From Prochlorococcus marinus XMU1404 (GTDB lineage Bacteria > Cyanobacteriota > Cyanobacteriia > PCC-6307 > Cyanobiaceae): a stretch of DNA of 64,000 nt. Below the pieces are notes generated by a model that worked only from the letters and a program-made list of their open reading frames with translations, had not been told where the DNA came from and made no database searches. Location of the stretch: assembly GCF_017696175.1 (NCBI RefSeq), contig NZ_JAAORE010000002.1, positions 310,001 to 374,000 on the forward strand, given 5' to 3'. Shown here one piece after another: positions 1 through 8,546 of this stretch (the stretch's first letter is position 1; each line of letters opens with the position of its first letter). Made by a program: the position numbers and the translations under genes.

Positions 1-749
1 TTTTAGTCTCAGGGCACATCCCTCACAGGAGAAAAGAAAATTTCCTGAAAAATATCACCCTTATAATGGGTCAAAAACAACAACTTATTTGGGATCTTCC
101 ACCAATTGAATCATTTTATTTAAATGCATCAATCTATGATTTAGATAAGTTCGAGGCAGAGAAAAGAATAAAAAAATTATCAAACATGCTTGAGATTGAT
201 GATGAGCTATTTATACCTGTTAGAAAATTATCTCTAGGTCAACGTATGAAGTCAGAATTACTAGCGGCTTTGATACATGAACCAAATATTCTATTTTTAG
301 ACGAGCCAACACTAGGTTTAGATGTTAATGCACAGAGGAATTTAAGAAACTTCCTTCAAAAATACAATAAAGAAACTAATGCAACGATATGCCTAACAAG
401 CCACTATATGAAAGATATTACATCTCTATGCGAGAGAGTAATATGTGTTCACAACGGATCAATCTCATATGATGGGAAATTAGATCAATTATTAAAAAAA
501 CTATCCCCTATTAAAGAAATAATTATAGTTTGTCGCTCAGAAGAAGATGCAATTCAATTAAGAAATTCAGGTTTTGATGTAAAGAATAGAACAAATAATG
601 AAATCACAATAAAAGTAGAAAATAAGTCTATTACACGTTCACTGAAAACCATTCTAAATAATTTTGATATTGAGGACCTTTATATAAATGAACCACCTAT
701 AGATGAAATTATTGGGGAAATATTAATTAAAAATGATTATGAAATTTAA
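1..749 (+). CDS. ABC transporter ATP-binding protein, daunorubicin-type, 5' end cut by window
   Basis: C-terminal part of an ABC ATPase. The frame is open from the window edge (codons from position 3), so the ATG at 66 is internal and the Walker A lies outside. Numbered from that ATG: signature LSLGQ about 55-59, Walker B ILFLDEP about 75-81, H-loop His about 113. The LVSGH and MGQKQQL stretches resemble the ABC-2/daunorubicin export ATPase family. It overlaps the permease gene that follows by 17 bp, so the three genes form a translationally coupled export operon. The substrate is unknown; lipid or hydrophobic compounds are usual for the family. Confidence 0.9.
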   Translation, partial: LVSGHIPHRRKENFLKNITLIMGQKQQLIWDLPPIESFYLNASIYDLDKFEAEKRIKKLSNMLEIDDELFIPVRKLSLGQRMKSELLAALIHEPNILFLDEPTLGLDVNAQRNLRNFLQKYNKETNATICLTSHYMKDITSLCERVICVHNGSISYDGKLDQLLKKLSPIKEIIIVCRSEEDAIQLRNSGFDVKNRTNNEITIKVENKSITRSLKTILNNFDIEDLYINEPPIDEIIGEILIKNDYEI

Positions 750-1533
750 CTTAGTTAACCGTAAAATTTTCACCTTGTTAAAGGTCCAATATTCAAACAT
801 GTTGGAATATAGGGTAGAGATTGCATTATGGGCAATTTCAGGGGTCATTCCATTTTTTATGTTAAACATATGGACAAACAACGGCCTTAATGAATCCATA
901 AACATTAATGATATTATGCTTTCCAGGTATTTCTTGTGTGCTTTTTTTGTAAGACAGTTTTCTGTGGTTTGGGTTGTATTTAGCTTTGAAGAAGATTCCC
1001 TTATGGGTAAAATATCACCATATCTAATACAGCCTTTAAATCCATTCTTCAGGTATTTGGCACAACATCTTGCTGAACAAATAACAAGATTCCCGTTTGC
1101 TCTAATAATAGCATTATTCTTTTTTATTTTTAATCCGGAAAGTATATGGATTCCAAATTTGGGTATTTTATTCTTATCGATAATATCAACTTTCTTGTCT
1201 TTCTTAATCCAATTTTTAATCCAGTCAATAGTCGCATGTCTATGCTTCTGGACTGAAAAAGCATCATCATTCGAAAGATTGTTATTTATCCCGACTTTAT
1301 TTCTATCAGGTCTTTTAGCTCCAGTCGTTTCTTTTCCGGAATATGTTAAATCTTGGATTTATGTGACTCCCTTTCCATATCTAATAGATTTTCCTGCAAA
1401 TTTATTATCAGGTAATCCAACAAATATTAGCGGAGGTTTTATTATGCAAATAATATGGATTTTTTTACTTTTTCCAGTATTTAGAAAAATTTGGTCTAGA
1501 GGAACAAAAAAATATACTGCTATGGGATCATGA
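733..1533 (+). CDS. ABC-2 type transporter permease (first of pair)
   Basis: 266-residue integral membrane protein with about six hydrophobic segments and no other domain. It lies directly behind the export ATPase and overlaps the next permease by 4 bp (ATGA). Length, the charged N-terminus and the pairing of two similar-sized permeases fit the DUF990/ABC-2 family found with daunorubicin-type ATPases in cyanobacteria. The start could be the Met at 733 or the one at 739; both lie inside the ATPase end. Exported substrate unknown. Confidence 0.8.
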   Translation: MIMKFNLVNRKIFTLLKVQYSNMLEYRVEIALWAISGVIPFFMLNIWTNNGLNESININDIMLSRYFLCAFFVRQFSVVWVVFSFEEDSLMGKISPYLIQPLNPFFRYLAQHLAEQITRFPFALIIALFFFIFNPESIWIPNLGILFLSIISTFLSFLIQFLIQSIVACLCFWTEKASSFERLLFIPTLFLSGLLAPVVSFPEYVKSWIYVTPFPYLIDFPANLLSGNPTNISGGFIMQIIWIFLLFPVFRKIWSRGTKKYTAMGS

Positions 1534-2324
1534 ATTTAAGAAAATATTTAAAAATCTATAGAAATTTCTTACATACTTCATTTGCTTCTGAATTGGAATA
1601 TAAAACAAATATATTAATTGATTTAATTACAGCAATTTTAAGTTTAATAGGCAGTATTTTTTTATTATCTATTTTCTTTCAAAATACTGGCAATATTGGA
1701 GGCTGGGAATTTAAACAGGCATTAATAATTCAAGGTATTTATACAATTTTGAATGGAATAACTAATACATGGTTCAATCCAAATCTTGCAGAAATAGTTA
1801 AGCACGTAAGGGAAGGAACCTTAGATTTCGTACTCTTAAAACCTATAGATAGTCAATTTTTTATCTCCTTAAAAAAAATAAACCCATCAGGCTTTTTAGA
1901 AATAATGCTTGGATTTTGCCTATTGATGTACTGCGTCAAAATCAATCAAATAAATGTAAATTTAATTTTTCTTGCTTTATGTTTGATTACGATTATCTGC
2001 TCAATTTGCATTTTATACAGTCTTTGGTTTTTTATCTCTACAACTACTATTTGGTTTGTAAAGACATGGAATGCCACAGAAGTATTGAGATCATTCCTTT
2101 ACATTGGAAGATTTCCTTTGAACTCATTTTCATTTTCAATAAGAATATTTTTTAGTGTTTTCATTCCTATTGCATTTATAACGACAATCCCTTCTGAAGT
2201 TTTCCTAGGTCTTTATCAACTATGGTCCATATTCCTTGAAATTATTATTACATTTGTGTTTCTATTTTGTTCAAGAAAGTTCTGGTTATTTGCATTAAAA
2301 TTCTATTCATCAGCATCAAGCTAA
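1530..2324 (+). CDS. ABC-2 type transporter permease (second of pair)
   Basis: 264 residues, multi-spanning, last gene of the three-gene exporter operon. Its start overlaps the stop of the preceding permease (ATGA), implying coupled translation and a heterodimeric channel. The N-terminus (LKIYRNFLHTSFASELEYK) has the same layout as its partner (KVQYSNMLEYRVE), pointing to an old duplication. It converges with the minus-strand gene just 3 bp away, and no clear terminator is visible between them. Confidence 0.8.
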   Translation: MNLRKYLKIYRNFLHTSFASELEYKTNILIDLITAILSLIGSIFLLSIFFQNTGNIGGWEFKQALIIQGIYTILNGITNTWFNPNLAEIVKHVREGTLDFVLLKPIDSQFFISLKKINPSGFLEIMLGFCLLMYCVKINQINVNLIFLALCLITIICSICILYSLWFFISTTTIWFVKTWNATEVLRSFLYIGRFPLNSFSFSIRIFFSVFIPIAFITTIPSEVFLGLYQLWSIFLEIIITFVFLFCSRKFWLFALKFYSSASS

Positions 2325-2327
2325 ATA

Positions 2328-2594
2328 TTATTTGATAACCTCCCTACAAAATTCCCAAATTCTTTGTTTACTTTTTAACTTAGAGAGCCTCGATAAATTC
2401 TTGAAATTAGAATCAGATTTTTTAAAAGCCAAAACCCTACATTTGTACTCAATTTGATAGTATCTTGAAATTATTCCTAATTTGAGTGCGACATCACAAA
2501 ATAAAATTAATAGGGCGAGTATAAAAAGAATCTTAAATATTTGAGAAAATGACCTTGAATAATTATGATTTTCAGTTTTTAATTCAAACTTCAT
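2328..2594 (-). CDS. hypothetical protein with one membrane helix
   Basis: 88 residues, not recognised. One hydrophobic segment at about residues 22-40 is followed by a basic, possibly cytoplasmic tail rich in Lys, Arg and Ser. Its ATG overlaps the stop of the upstream minus-strand gene by one base (TAATG), so the two small genes are probably translated together. Confidence 0.5.
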   Translation of the reverse strand: MKFELKTENHNYSRSFSQIFKILFILALLILFCDVALKLGIISRYYQIEYKCRVLAFKKSDSNFKNLSRLSKLKSKQRIWEFCREVIK

Positions 2595-2821
2595 TACTTA
2601 ACTATATGTTGAGGGCATTTCATTGCAGCTATCGCAACGGCTGTAACTTTAAAGTTTTCTGACTTCTCAATAACCTTTTTAACTTCTAATGGTCCAAATT
2701 TATTACTTGCATCACTATAGGAAAGAAGTAAAGATTTATAATTGTCATGACCTACATTCCTATATTCACAAAAATTATCTCCAACATAGTTCAAAAGAGT
2801 TAGTAATGTTAATTCAATCAT
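2594..2821 (-). CDS. hypothetical small protein
   Basis: 75 residues, no family recognised. It is soluble-looking and mixed alpha/beta, with two Cys (C18, C69) and a C-terminal KCPQH. It is coupled by a TAATG overlap to the following membrane protein, which is the main support for its being real. Confidence 0.45.
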   Translation of the reverse strand: MIELTLLTLLNYVGDNFCEYRNVGHDNYKSLLLSYSDASNKFGPLEVKKVIEKSENFKVTAVAIAAMKCPQHIVK

Positions 2822-3027
2822 TAAAGCTTTTAACTAACGAAGTTCTTACGAATAATACAATGTGTCAAATTTTTAACAAGTTTAATTGCAAAAAATAATT
2901 CAAATGGATTTTTATTTGTACATTATAAAAATACAAAATCATTTCAGATTTTCAAGACATAAAAAGATAAAAATTACTAAAGCACTATCGGTAGTGTTTT
3001 GGCACAATATAAACTGCGCTACAGATA

Positions 3028-3107
3028 GGGGGTTGCAATTTTTAAGAAATTGGTCTAAAAATAAGGTTCCCCATCACCCGGCCCCACAAATGTGAGGGCT
3101 TTTTTTA
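3028..3107 (+). ncRNA. candidate small regulatory RNA with Rho-independent terminator
   Basis: An RNA starting near the GGGGG run at 3028 folds with that run pairing to CCCC at 3069-3072. An inner CAATTT/AAATTG stem sits within, followed by a short linker and a GC-rich terminator (3081-3099) with seven T. A TTGGCA hexamer at 2999-3004 and TACAGAT at 3020-3026 could be -35/-10 elements, though spacing is short. GC content here is far above the surroundings. Not matched to a named RNA; about 80 nt. Confidence 0.55.
3081..3107 (+). terminator. Rho-independent terminator
   Basis: GCCC-CACA-AA-TGTG-(A)-GGGC stem with a single bulged A, followed by TTTTTTT. It ends the candidate sRNA. Confidence 0.8.
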
Positions 3108-3185
3108 TTTAATAAGGTTTCAACTTAAAAGTATTGTTTAATACATCAAGTAATTCTTTAAAACTTAAGATTATAAATAAAAAGA

Positions 3186-3266
3186 ATGGATTTATCTTTA
3201 TTAACTGTTACTGCTGCATTTGGTCTTTTTTTGACCACGACCTTATTAGTATTCACAATTAACTAA
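3186..3266 (+). CDS. 26-residue single-helix membrane protein candidate
   Basis: ATG to TAA, 26 residues (begins MDLSLLTVTAAFG), almost entirely hydrophobic: one transmembrane helix with a short polar start. Its size and style match small photosystem or cytochrome b6f subunits, but it does not match any I recognise (PetG/L/M/N, PsbI/T/X/Y, PsaM). It ends 1 bp before the stop of the convergent TauE/SafE gene. Confidence 0.4.
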   Translation: MDLSLLTVTAAFGLFLTTTLLVFTIN

Positions 3267-3267
3267 A

Positions 3268-4080
3268 TCATAAAAAACCTACTATTGATTTCATAAGTAA
3301 AGTAATGCCAACGAGAAGACAGACTAATGTAAAAGTTTTTTTGACTAATGTATTTCCTTTTAATTTTGATAAATGAGCTCCGAGATATCCTCCAGTAAAA
3401 GAACCAACTATCAAAAATATTATTAAATTTGAATTAACGGGCCCTATTTTACTCAAAAAAACTGCCCCAGTAAAATTCCAAAAAATGCCCACGGTAAAGA
3501 ATGTCAAACTTATAGCACGAAGAAAATCCATCCCATAGGTTTTTATCAAAAGTATTGTTACCAACAATCCAGTTCCTGAAGAAATAGAACCATTTAAGAT
3601 ACCTATAAGGAAAATAAAAAATAAAAATCTAATTTTATAAATTAAATTAAGTTTATTACTCCCAGAAGATAATCCTAAATCTGATCTAAAAAATGAGTAG
3701 AATGCTAAAAAAATTGATATTAGTCCTAACAATAGGTATAAATATTGTTCTGATATAAATTCAACAAAAGATGCTCCAAAAATTACTCCAGGTAATCCAA
3801 AAATTAAAACTTGCCAAGCGATAAAAATATCATTTTTTAGAGATTTGTAATTTCTTAATGAACCGCCGAGCCCTAATGCTACTGTTGCTAATTTATGACT
3901 AGCCAAAGCCTGATAATAAGGAACACCAAATAAAATCAATGCTGGTAATTGGATTAATCCTGCTCCACCTCCTGAAATTGCTGAAAAAGTGTTAGAAAAG
4001 AAGGATAGAAAAAATATATAAATACTTTTATAAAAAGAATAATCAAAACTATTTACTAATGTTGTTAACAAATGGAGCAT
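3268..4080 (-). CDS. TauE/SafE family (DUF81) sulfite/anion exporter-like membrane protein
   Basis: 270 residues with about eight hydrophobic helices. The first repeat carries the family's Gly-rich turn (SGGGAGLIQLPAL, about 36-48) and the SHKLATVALG stretch (61-70). A second half-repeat (NGSISSGTG, about 163-171) shows the internal duplication typical of the family. Members export sulfite, sulfoacetate or other organic anions; the substrate is not predictable here. Stand-alone gene. Confidence 0.85.
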   Translation of the reverse strand: MLHLLTTLVNSFDYSFYKSIYIFFLSFFSNTFSAISGGGAGLIQLPALILFGVPYYQALASHKLATVALGLGGSLRNYKSLKNDIFIAWQVLIFGLPGVIFGASFVEFISEQYLYLLLGLISIFLAFYSFFRSDLGLSSGSNKLNLIYKIRFLFFIFLIGILNGSISSGTGLLVTILLIKTYGMDFLRAISLTFFTVGIFWNFTGAVFLSKIGPVNSNLIIFLIVGSFTGGYLGAHLSKLKGNTLVKKTFTLVCLLVGITLLMKSIVGFL

Positions 4081-4217
4081 AGAATCAATATATACTTATT
4101 AATTATTGAATATTATTACTTTAAAAAGAAATATACGGCTTAACCAGTTTTATCTACTCTTTCTCAATCATAGTTATATAAAAACTGTTATTATCAAAAA
4201 AAATTATCAAGAATATT

Positions 4218-4559
4218 ATGCATAGACAAGATGCAATTTACCTTGATCAACTTTGTCCCAAGATAAGTAATAAAAGTTGGAGAGAGTCACTTCATAAAGT
4301 TACTAAATATAAATGCATTTATTGTGGTAAGCCATCAGAGTCACTAGATCACCTTCATCCAATGTCAAAAGGAGGTTCAAGCATTACAAGTAATTGTGTA
4401 CCATGTTGTTTATCGTGTAACGGTAAGAAATCAGATTCGGAAGTTCTTAGTTGGTACAGAAGACAAAACTTTTATGATCCTAGAAGGGCTATGGCTATAA
4501 GAGCATGGTTTAATAATGACTTAAGATTAGCCTCAGTTCTTTTAAACTACACAGATTAA
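4218..4559 (+). CDS. HNH endonuclease family protein
   Basis: 113 residues. A Zn knuckle C33-x2-C36 is followed by the catalytic-type DH (44-45), H47, N59 and a second Cys pair (C64-x2-C67) with N68, the full HNH/McrA-like metal-finger pattern. The C-terminus (YDPRRAMAIRAWFNNDLRLA) looks like a DNA-contact helix. There is no methylase or phage gene alongside, so it is probably a housekeeping HNH protein rather than a restriction system. Confidence 0.85.
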   Translation: MHRQDAIYLDQLCPKISNKSWRESLHKVTKYKCIYCGKPSESLDHLHPMSKGGSSITSNCVPCCLSCNGKKSDSEVLSWYRRQNFYDPRRAMAIRAWFNNDLRLASVLLNYTD

Positions 4560-4654
4560 AAAAGAAATTAAAATTGATTAAATCTTCTAAAAAATATTTT
4601 TTTTTACATTTGGCTTAAATTTATTTCCTATTTGCGTAAAATTATCTAGTTTAT

Positions 4655-4849
4655 TTAAATTATTATTTTTCTTTCGGAATTTATTTTATTGCTCTCGAAA
4701 GTAACAATATTTGAGAAATCATCTTTCCACATTATTGGAGAATCTATAACCTTTCTTTCTGGGGATTTTACTGAAAAAATCAAGCTAAATACAAAAAGAA
4801 TAGTAATCAAGATTATAGTCATTACTAATTTGTCCGAAATATTATTCAT
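4655..4849 (-). CDS. hypothetical single-helix membrane protein
   Basis: 64 residues, helix at about 8-27, charged soluble tail. It follows the secreted protein gene upstream on the same strand by 9 bp, so they probably share a transcript. The opposite-strand frame over the same bases is less protein-like. Confidence 0.45.
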   Translation of the reverse strand: MNNISDKLVMTIILITILFVFSLIFSVKSPERKVIDSPIMWKDDFSNIVTFESNKINSERKIII

Positions 4850-4858
4850 AAGATTAAT

Positions 4859-5260
4859 TTATCTAGAAAAATTCCTATCGGGAGTAGTTTTTTGATAAAT
4901 TTCTAGAAAGTATGATTTAAAATAATCAACTCCCTCCTTTCCTATTAATCCAAATGACCATCCACAATCATTTACTACCCGTAATGAAATTTGATTAGCC
5001 AAGTCATTTATCTCAATCCATTTTTTTTGCGGATTATAAGAAAAAGATATAATATTTTCTGTTTTTACTATAGCGAATTTCATTGCTTCATCTTTAGAAA
5101 AACCATTTTGTATAGCTTTACAGTATTTCCTCGAAAAATTATTAGAGATCCTATTCTGTAGCAAACTAACACTCGGGTCAGACTTATCAAAAGCTAACCC
5201 TGGAGGAGGACTTAACAAATAAACTATAAAAAATAATAAACTTAAAAAGAACTTTAACAA
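4859..5260 (-). CDS. secreted hypothetical protein, paralogous to the protein at 23984-24376
   Basis: 133 residues with an N-terminal signal peptide (hydrophobic to about residue 23, cleavage near LAF-DK). The mature part has a helix with one Cys (RKYCKAIQNGFSKDEAMKFA) and a second conserved segment NDCGW. The same order (FCDAKREGFDSDFASEYA, then DNCGEF) occurs in the secreted protein at 23984-24376, so they form a small lineage-specific family. The two Cys could make a disulfide in the periplasm. Function unknown. Confidence 0.65.
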   Translation of the reverse strand: MLKFFLSLLFFIVYLLSPPPGLAFDKSDPSVSLLQNRISNNFSRKYCKAIQNGFSKDEAMKFAIVKTENIISFSYNPQKKWIEINDLANQISLRVVNDCGWSFGLIGKEGVDYFKSYFLEIYQKTTPDRNFSR

Positions 5261-5424
5261 TAGCTAAAAATCAATACTCTCATAGAGATTTTAGTTTTTT
5301 TTAAATCTCTTTTCAATTTAATCTCATAATTCTTAAAATCATGATTAAATTTCAATTTATTAAAAACTAATAGAATTACGATAAGTTCAGTAATAATATT
5401 CAAGTGCTTAATTGAACTACTTAT

Positions 5425-5646
5425 ATGTACGAAACTTTGATGACATTGCTATTTTTTCCTGACTGGACAAACGGATTGCCGTCTGACTTTTTAATCCTCC
5501 ATTTCTTTGTGGGAGCTGTAATTTTTCCATTCAACATGATCCATGCCAAGGCTCGAAAAATTGACGCTCAGAACGCTCAGGAAGCTGCAAATGGATACAA
5601 GAATTCAGACAATACTACTTTCTTTGGATACGAAGAAATCAATTAG
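5425..5646 (+). CDS. hypothetical small membrane protein
   Basis: 73 residues. The hydrophobic first half contains aromatic and Pro residues (FFPDWTNGLPSDF), one membrane helix at about 22-42, then a polar Ala/Asn-rich tail ending in FFGYEEIN. Family not recognised. It probably shares a transcript with the next gene 33 bp downstream. Confidence 0.55.
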   Translation: MYETLMTLLFFPDWTNGLPSDFLILHFFVGAVIFPFNMIHAKARKIDAQNAQEAANGYKNSDNTTFFGYEEIN

Positions 5647-5679
5647 ATTTCAATAAAAGCCTTTAAAGGAATAACTTTA

Positions 5680-5907
5680 TTGATGATAATTGCTCTAAAA
5701 TCAACACTAGACCTCAAAGTTTTTAGTCCTAGTGAACCTGTAGGAATAATAATCCTTTTTTTAGGATTAGTATTTACTGGCATGATTTTTTATATTATTT
5801 ATGCTGTTAGCACCAATAAAGAATCATTAGAAGATAGAAAAATAAGAACGAAAAAGGAGTCTTTACAGCAAGAGAAAATTGGGAAATTATTTCCTAAGAA
5901 AAAATAA
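5680..5907 (+). CDS. hypothetical single-helix membrane protein with basic tail
   Basis: 75 residues: one helix at about 21-45 (VGIIILFLGLVFTGM), then a strongly charged Lys/Glu-rich cytoplasmic-type tail. Starts are ATGATG. Not recognised; supported by frame and membrane topology only. Confidence 0.55.
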   Translation: MMIIALKSTLDLKVFSPSEPVGIIILFLGLVFTGMIFYIIYAVSTNKESLEDRKIRTKKESLQQEKIGKLFPKKK

Positions 5908-6132
5908 ATTTTATTGTTTTATTATTTATAAGGATTTTATTTATTTTGTTGATTATCAAATCTGTAGGATCAAAAAACATTAAACGAAGTTCCTTTAAGT
6001 CAAACATTTATATTTAAACTTTCATTTTAGCAAGTAACTTTTTCCCTTGGGCTTCATATCGATATTTTCACAACAATAAAGTATTTTCACAATTAACATT
6101 TAATGTTAAAAATGAATAGATGATTTGAAATT

Positions 6133-6636
6133 TTGAAGGATTCACCTAAATATCTATTTCTTGCAAGTGGAGTAAAGAACGGTGAAGGTTTTTGGATTGT
6201 GGGAGTCAAAAATTGTAATGAAAATATTCTTGAGGATAAAAAACTTTTAGATTGCCATAGAAAAGAATTAATAGGAAATGAATCAGCTAAAGAAATCCTA
6301 CTCGCTATTAATTTAAACATAAATAATTTATTCAATGAAATAAGAAATAAAAACCATCAAATTGAAAGGCCTTCTATTGGAATTTCTTTTGATATCCCAC
6401 TTGATCTACTGGAAAATATTTTTGATTTTTGGTTAGAGGTATACAAAAATAAAGAAGCCTGGGAAACTTGTTTTGGTCTTCTTAAAGTTAGACAAAGAAT
6501 TTCCCTAACGAACCTAATTAAAAGCGAGAGCTTAAAAGGCAACTCAAGAAAATGGGCTATAAAAGTAGAAAATCTACATACATATGAACCAAATTTATTC
6601 AACTTTGAAAAGCCAAATAAACCAATGTGGAAATAA
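6133..6636 (+). CDS. hypothetical protein
   Basis: 167-residue soluble protein read from TTG; the only in-frame stop upstream is at 6121 and no ATG precedes the conserved-looking start (KDSPKYLFLASGVKNGEGF). There is no signal peptide, helix or recognisable catalytic motif. Trp and Glu content and regular secondary-structure spacing support a real globular protein. Confidence 0.6.
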   Translation: MKDSPKYLFLASGVKNGEGFWIVGVKNCNENILEDKKLLDCHRKELIGNESAKEILLAINLNINNLFNEIRNKNHQIERPSIGISFDIPLDLLENIFDFWLEVYKNKEAWETCFGLLKVRQRISLTNLIKSESLKGNSRKWAIKVENLHTYEPNLFNFEKPNKPMWK

Positions 6637-6719
6637 CTATATGTTTAATTATTCAATATTTCAAAATATTTACTTCGAAGGATATTTAAGTAAAAATAAA
6701 AATTATTTATGAATTTAAA

Positions 6720-6905
6720 ATGAATAAGCCATATTCTTTTAATAACGATCAAATGAATGGGATTGTGGAGGATACTTATGCCAACATAATAAGAGAATGT
6801 GAAATTTTAAAGAAAAATACTAATTGCCCTAATGAGCAGGTAGTAGCACTTTTAAGTGTAATCGCCTCAAATTACGCAACTAAAGCTGATAAAAGCAATA
6901 ATTAA
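6720..6905 (+). CDS. hypothetical small soluble protein
   Basis: 61 residues, predicted helical, with two Cys (C27, C37). The stop is followed after 1 bp by the ATG of the phosphoribosyltransferase-like gene, so it is likely the first gene of that three-gene unit. Family not recognised. Confidence 0.5.
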   Translation: MNKPYSFNNDQMNGIVEDTYANIIRECEILKKNTNCPNEQVVALLSVIASNYATKADKSNN

Positions 6906-6906
6906 G

Positions 6907-7302
6907 ATGATAAGTTATTTTACATGGAGCGATTTTGACGAGAGCGTGGAACACATAGCAAATAAATGCAAATTATTAGAGTTTTCTGGCATCTATGGAG
7001 TTCCTCGTGGTGGTTTATGCCTTGCTGTTGCATTAAGCCACAAATTAAAAATAAATTTGATTTCAGAACCAATAAAGAATTCACTAATAGTAGATGATAT
7101 CTACGAAACTGGTATCACATTAAACACCTTGAAAGATATTGAAGGAGCTACGTTTTTTGTATTGTTTAGTAAAGTTCAACCTAAATGGTGGAATACTGTA
7201 CATATATCAGAAAAAAAAGAATGGATAGTTTTTCCATGGGAAAACATTTTAAATATAAAAAATGACCGCAATGATTACACTAAAAAAAGAGGTTTGATTT
7301 GA
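6907..7302 (+). CDS. phosphoribosyltransferase-like protein
   Basis: 131 residues. The hallmark PRPP-binding loop is present as LIVDDIYETGIT (about 60-71: two acidic residues then T-G-x-T), and the early GVPRGG (31-36) matches the pyrophosphate loop of purine-type enzymes. It is shorter than xanthine/hypoxanthine enzymes (about 150), and the base-specificity hood is minimal. Its stop overlaps the start of the deoxyribosyltransferase gene, so both proteins should act in nucleobase/nucleoside salvage. Confidence 0.75.
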   Translation: MISYFTWSDFDESVEHIANKCKLLEFSGIYGVPRGGLCLAVALSHKLKINLISEPIKNSLIVDDIYETGITLNTLKDIEGATFFVLFSKVQPKWWNTVHISEKKEWIVFPWENILNIKNDRNDYTKKRGLI

Positions 7303-7763
7303 AAAAGAAATTATATTTTGCAAATCCATATGGGTTTTCAAAACAAACCAAAAAACTTTTATATGAATTTATTAATATTTTTAATAAATTAAATATAGAA
7401 GTTTATGAACCTTTTGAGAGAACGAAAAACATAATAAAAAAAGAAAATGAATGGGCGTATGACCTAGCAAGAAGTAATTTCCATGACTTAAAAGAATGTG
7501 ATGGCATTTTTGCAATTGTTAATGGGACTCCTCCAGATGAAGGTGTAATGATTGAATTAGGCATTGCGATTGCTCTAAAAAAGGAAATCTTTTTATTCAG
7601 GGATGATTTTAGAAATTGTTCTGATAACAATCAATACCCATTAAATCTAATGTTATTTATAGGGCTTCCTAGGGATAACTGGGAAAAATATTTTTTTGAA
7701 TCTTTAGAAGAGATAAAAAGTAATAAAAAAGGATTTGTTGAATGGGCAAAAAAACCAAATTAA
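7299..7763 (+). CDS. nucleoside 2-deoxyribosyltransferase family protein
   Basis: 154 residues from a TTG start overlapping the preceding stop by 4 bp. The active-site block PPDEGVMIELGIAIAL (about 78-93) carries the Asp and the likely nucleophilic Glu86; the N-terminal strand KLYFANPYGFS is also typical. The family swaps bases between 2'-deoxyribonucleosides or hydrolyses them. Coupled to a phosphoribosyltransferase-like gene, it could recover bases from DNA-derived deoxynucleosides. The exact substrate is not predictable. Confidence 0.8.
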   Translation: MKKKLYFANPYGFSKQTKKLLYEFINIFNKLNIEVYEPFERTKNIIKKENEWAYDLARSNFHDLKECDGIFAIVNGTPPDEGVMIELGIAIALKKEIFLFRDDFRNCSDNNQYPLNLMLFIGLPRDNWEKYFFESLEEIKSNKKGFVEWAKKPN

Positions 7764-7838
7764 CCAAAACCTTTAAGTTGAAGTTTTTAATTTAAAATAC
7801 TCTAATAAGATGTTAGAATGAATTTTATTTAAAAAATT

Positions 7839-8015
7839 TTGACACAAGTTACAGTTGGAGAAAATGAGGGTATTGAATCCGCCCTTAGAAGATTTAAAAG
7901 ACAGGTATCTAAATCTGGAATATTTGCAGATTTAAAAAGACTTAGGCATCACGAAACACCTGTTGAAAAATATAAAAGAAAACTGCAACAAAGAAGAAAA
8001 GCAAGAAGAAGATAG
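7839..8015 (+). CDS. rpsU: 30S ribosomal protein S21
   Basis: 58 residues reading [20 protein letters not shown] then an Arg/Lys-rich tail ending KARRR, the standard bacterial S21. The start must be TTG at 7839, since there is no in-frame ATG or GTG before the conserved TQV. S21 sits at the 30S platform and helps initiation by base-pairing of 16S rRNA with mRNA. Monocistronic. Confidence 0.95.
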   Translation: MTQVTVGENEGIESALRRFKRQVSKSGIFADLKRLRHHETPVEKYKRKLQQRRKARRR

Positions 8016-8085
8016 TTCTAACTATATTTATAAAGAAATAACGACTTTTAATTATTCATAATATATTTAAAAAATAAAACTTAGA

Positions 8086-8406
8086 TTATTTAAGTTTTTT
8101 TAGCTTTTTAACAAGATTTATTCCTACTCCTGTAACAGCAAGAAGGTCTTTTTCATCTGCAGCTATAACTGCTTTAGTTGTTTTAAATCCAGCTTCATAC
8201 AAAGCTTTAGCACTTTTTTCACCAACGCCAGGAAGTTTAGTTAAAGTTTCAATATTTTTTTTTGAATTAACTTTTTTTGCTTTAGTTTTTGTTTTTGAAG
8301 CTTTTGAAGACTTAGTTGTTTTTTTCTCGCTCTTTAAAGGAGTTTCAGAAGATACTGAACTTTTAAATAGAATCGATTTTAGTTTACTTAAAAATTTAGA
8401 AATCAT
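8086..8406 (-). CDS. helix-hairpin-helix protein with Lys-rich N-terminus
   Basis: 106 residues. The N-terminal half is low-complexity Ser/Lys/Thr, basic and probably disordered. The C-terminal half has two HhH motifs (LPGVGEKSAKAL about 58-69 and VTGVGINLVKKL about 90-101). This combination suggests a small non-specific DNA-binding, nucleoid-type protein. No enzyme domain is attached. Confidence 0.75.
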   Translation of the reverse strand: MISKFLSKLKSILFKSSVSSETPLKSEKKTTKSSKASKTKTKAKKVNSKKNIETLTKLPGVGEKSAKALYEAGFKTTKAVIAADEKDLLAVTGVGINLVKKLKKLK

Positions 8407-8546
8407 TGCAAAATATATGAGTAATAAAATTAGATCTTCAATTTACATATATTATTAAGTTCCTAGGGAAATCAATAACAGAACTATAGATAAATTGAAT
8501 GAAATTAATTTATTTACATTTATATAAAGACACATATTTAATATTT

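Larger units (their letters stand above)
2822..3185. other. gene-free stretch carrying a candidate sRNA
   Basis: 364 bp between a minus-strand and a plus-strand small gene. It holds an imperfect promoter-like region, a short inverted repeat (CACTA-TCGG-TAGTG, 2983-2996) and a structured RNA with a strong terminator (3028-3107). A 69-codon open frame across it (2886-3095) has no credible protein features. Confidence 0.6.

Noticed and set aside
2886-3095. 69-codon plus-strand frame in the sRNA region
   Set aside because: Composition is not protein-like and it spans the sRNA stems and terminator; RNA structure explains the sequence better.
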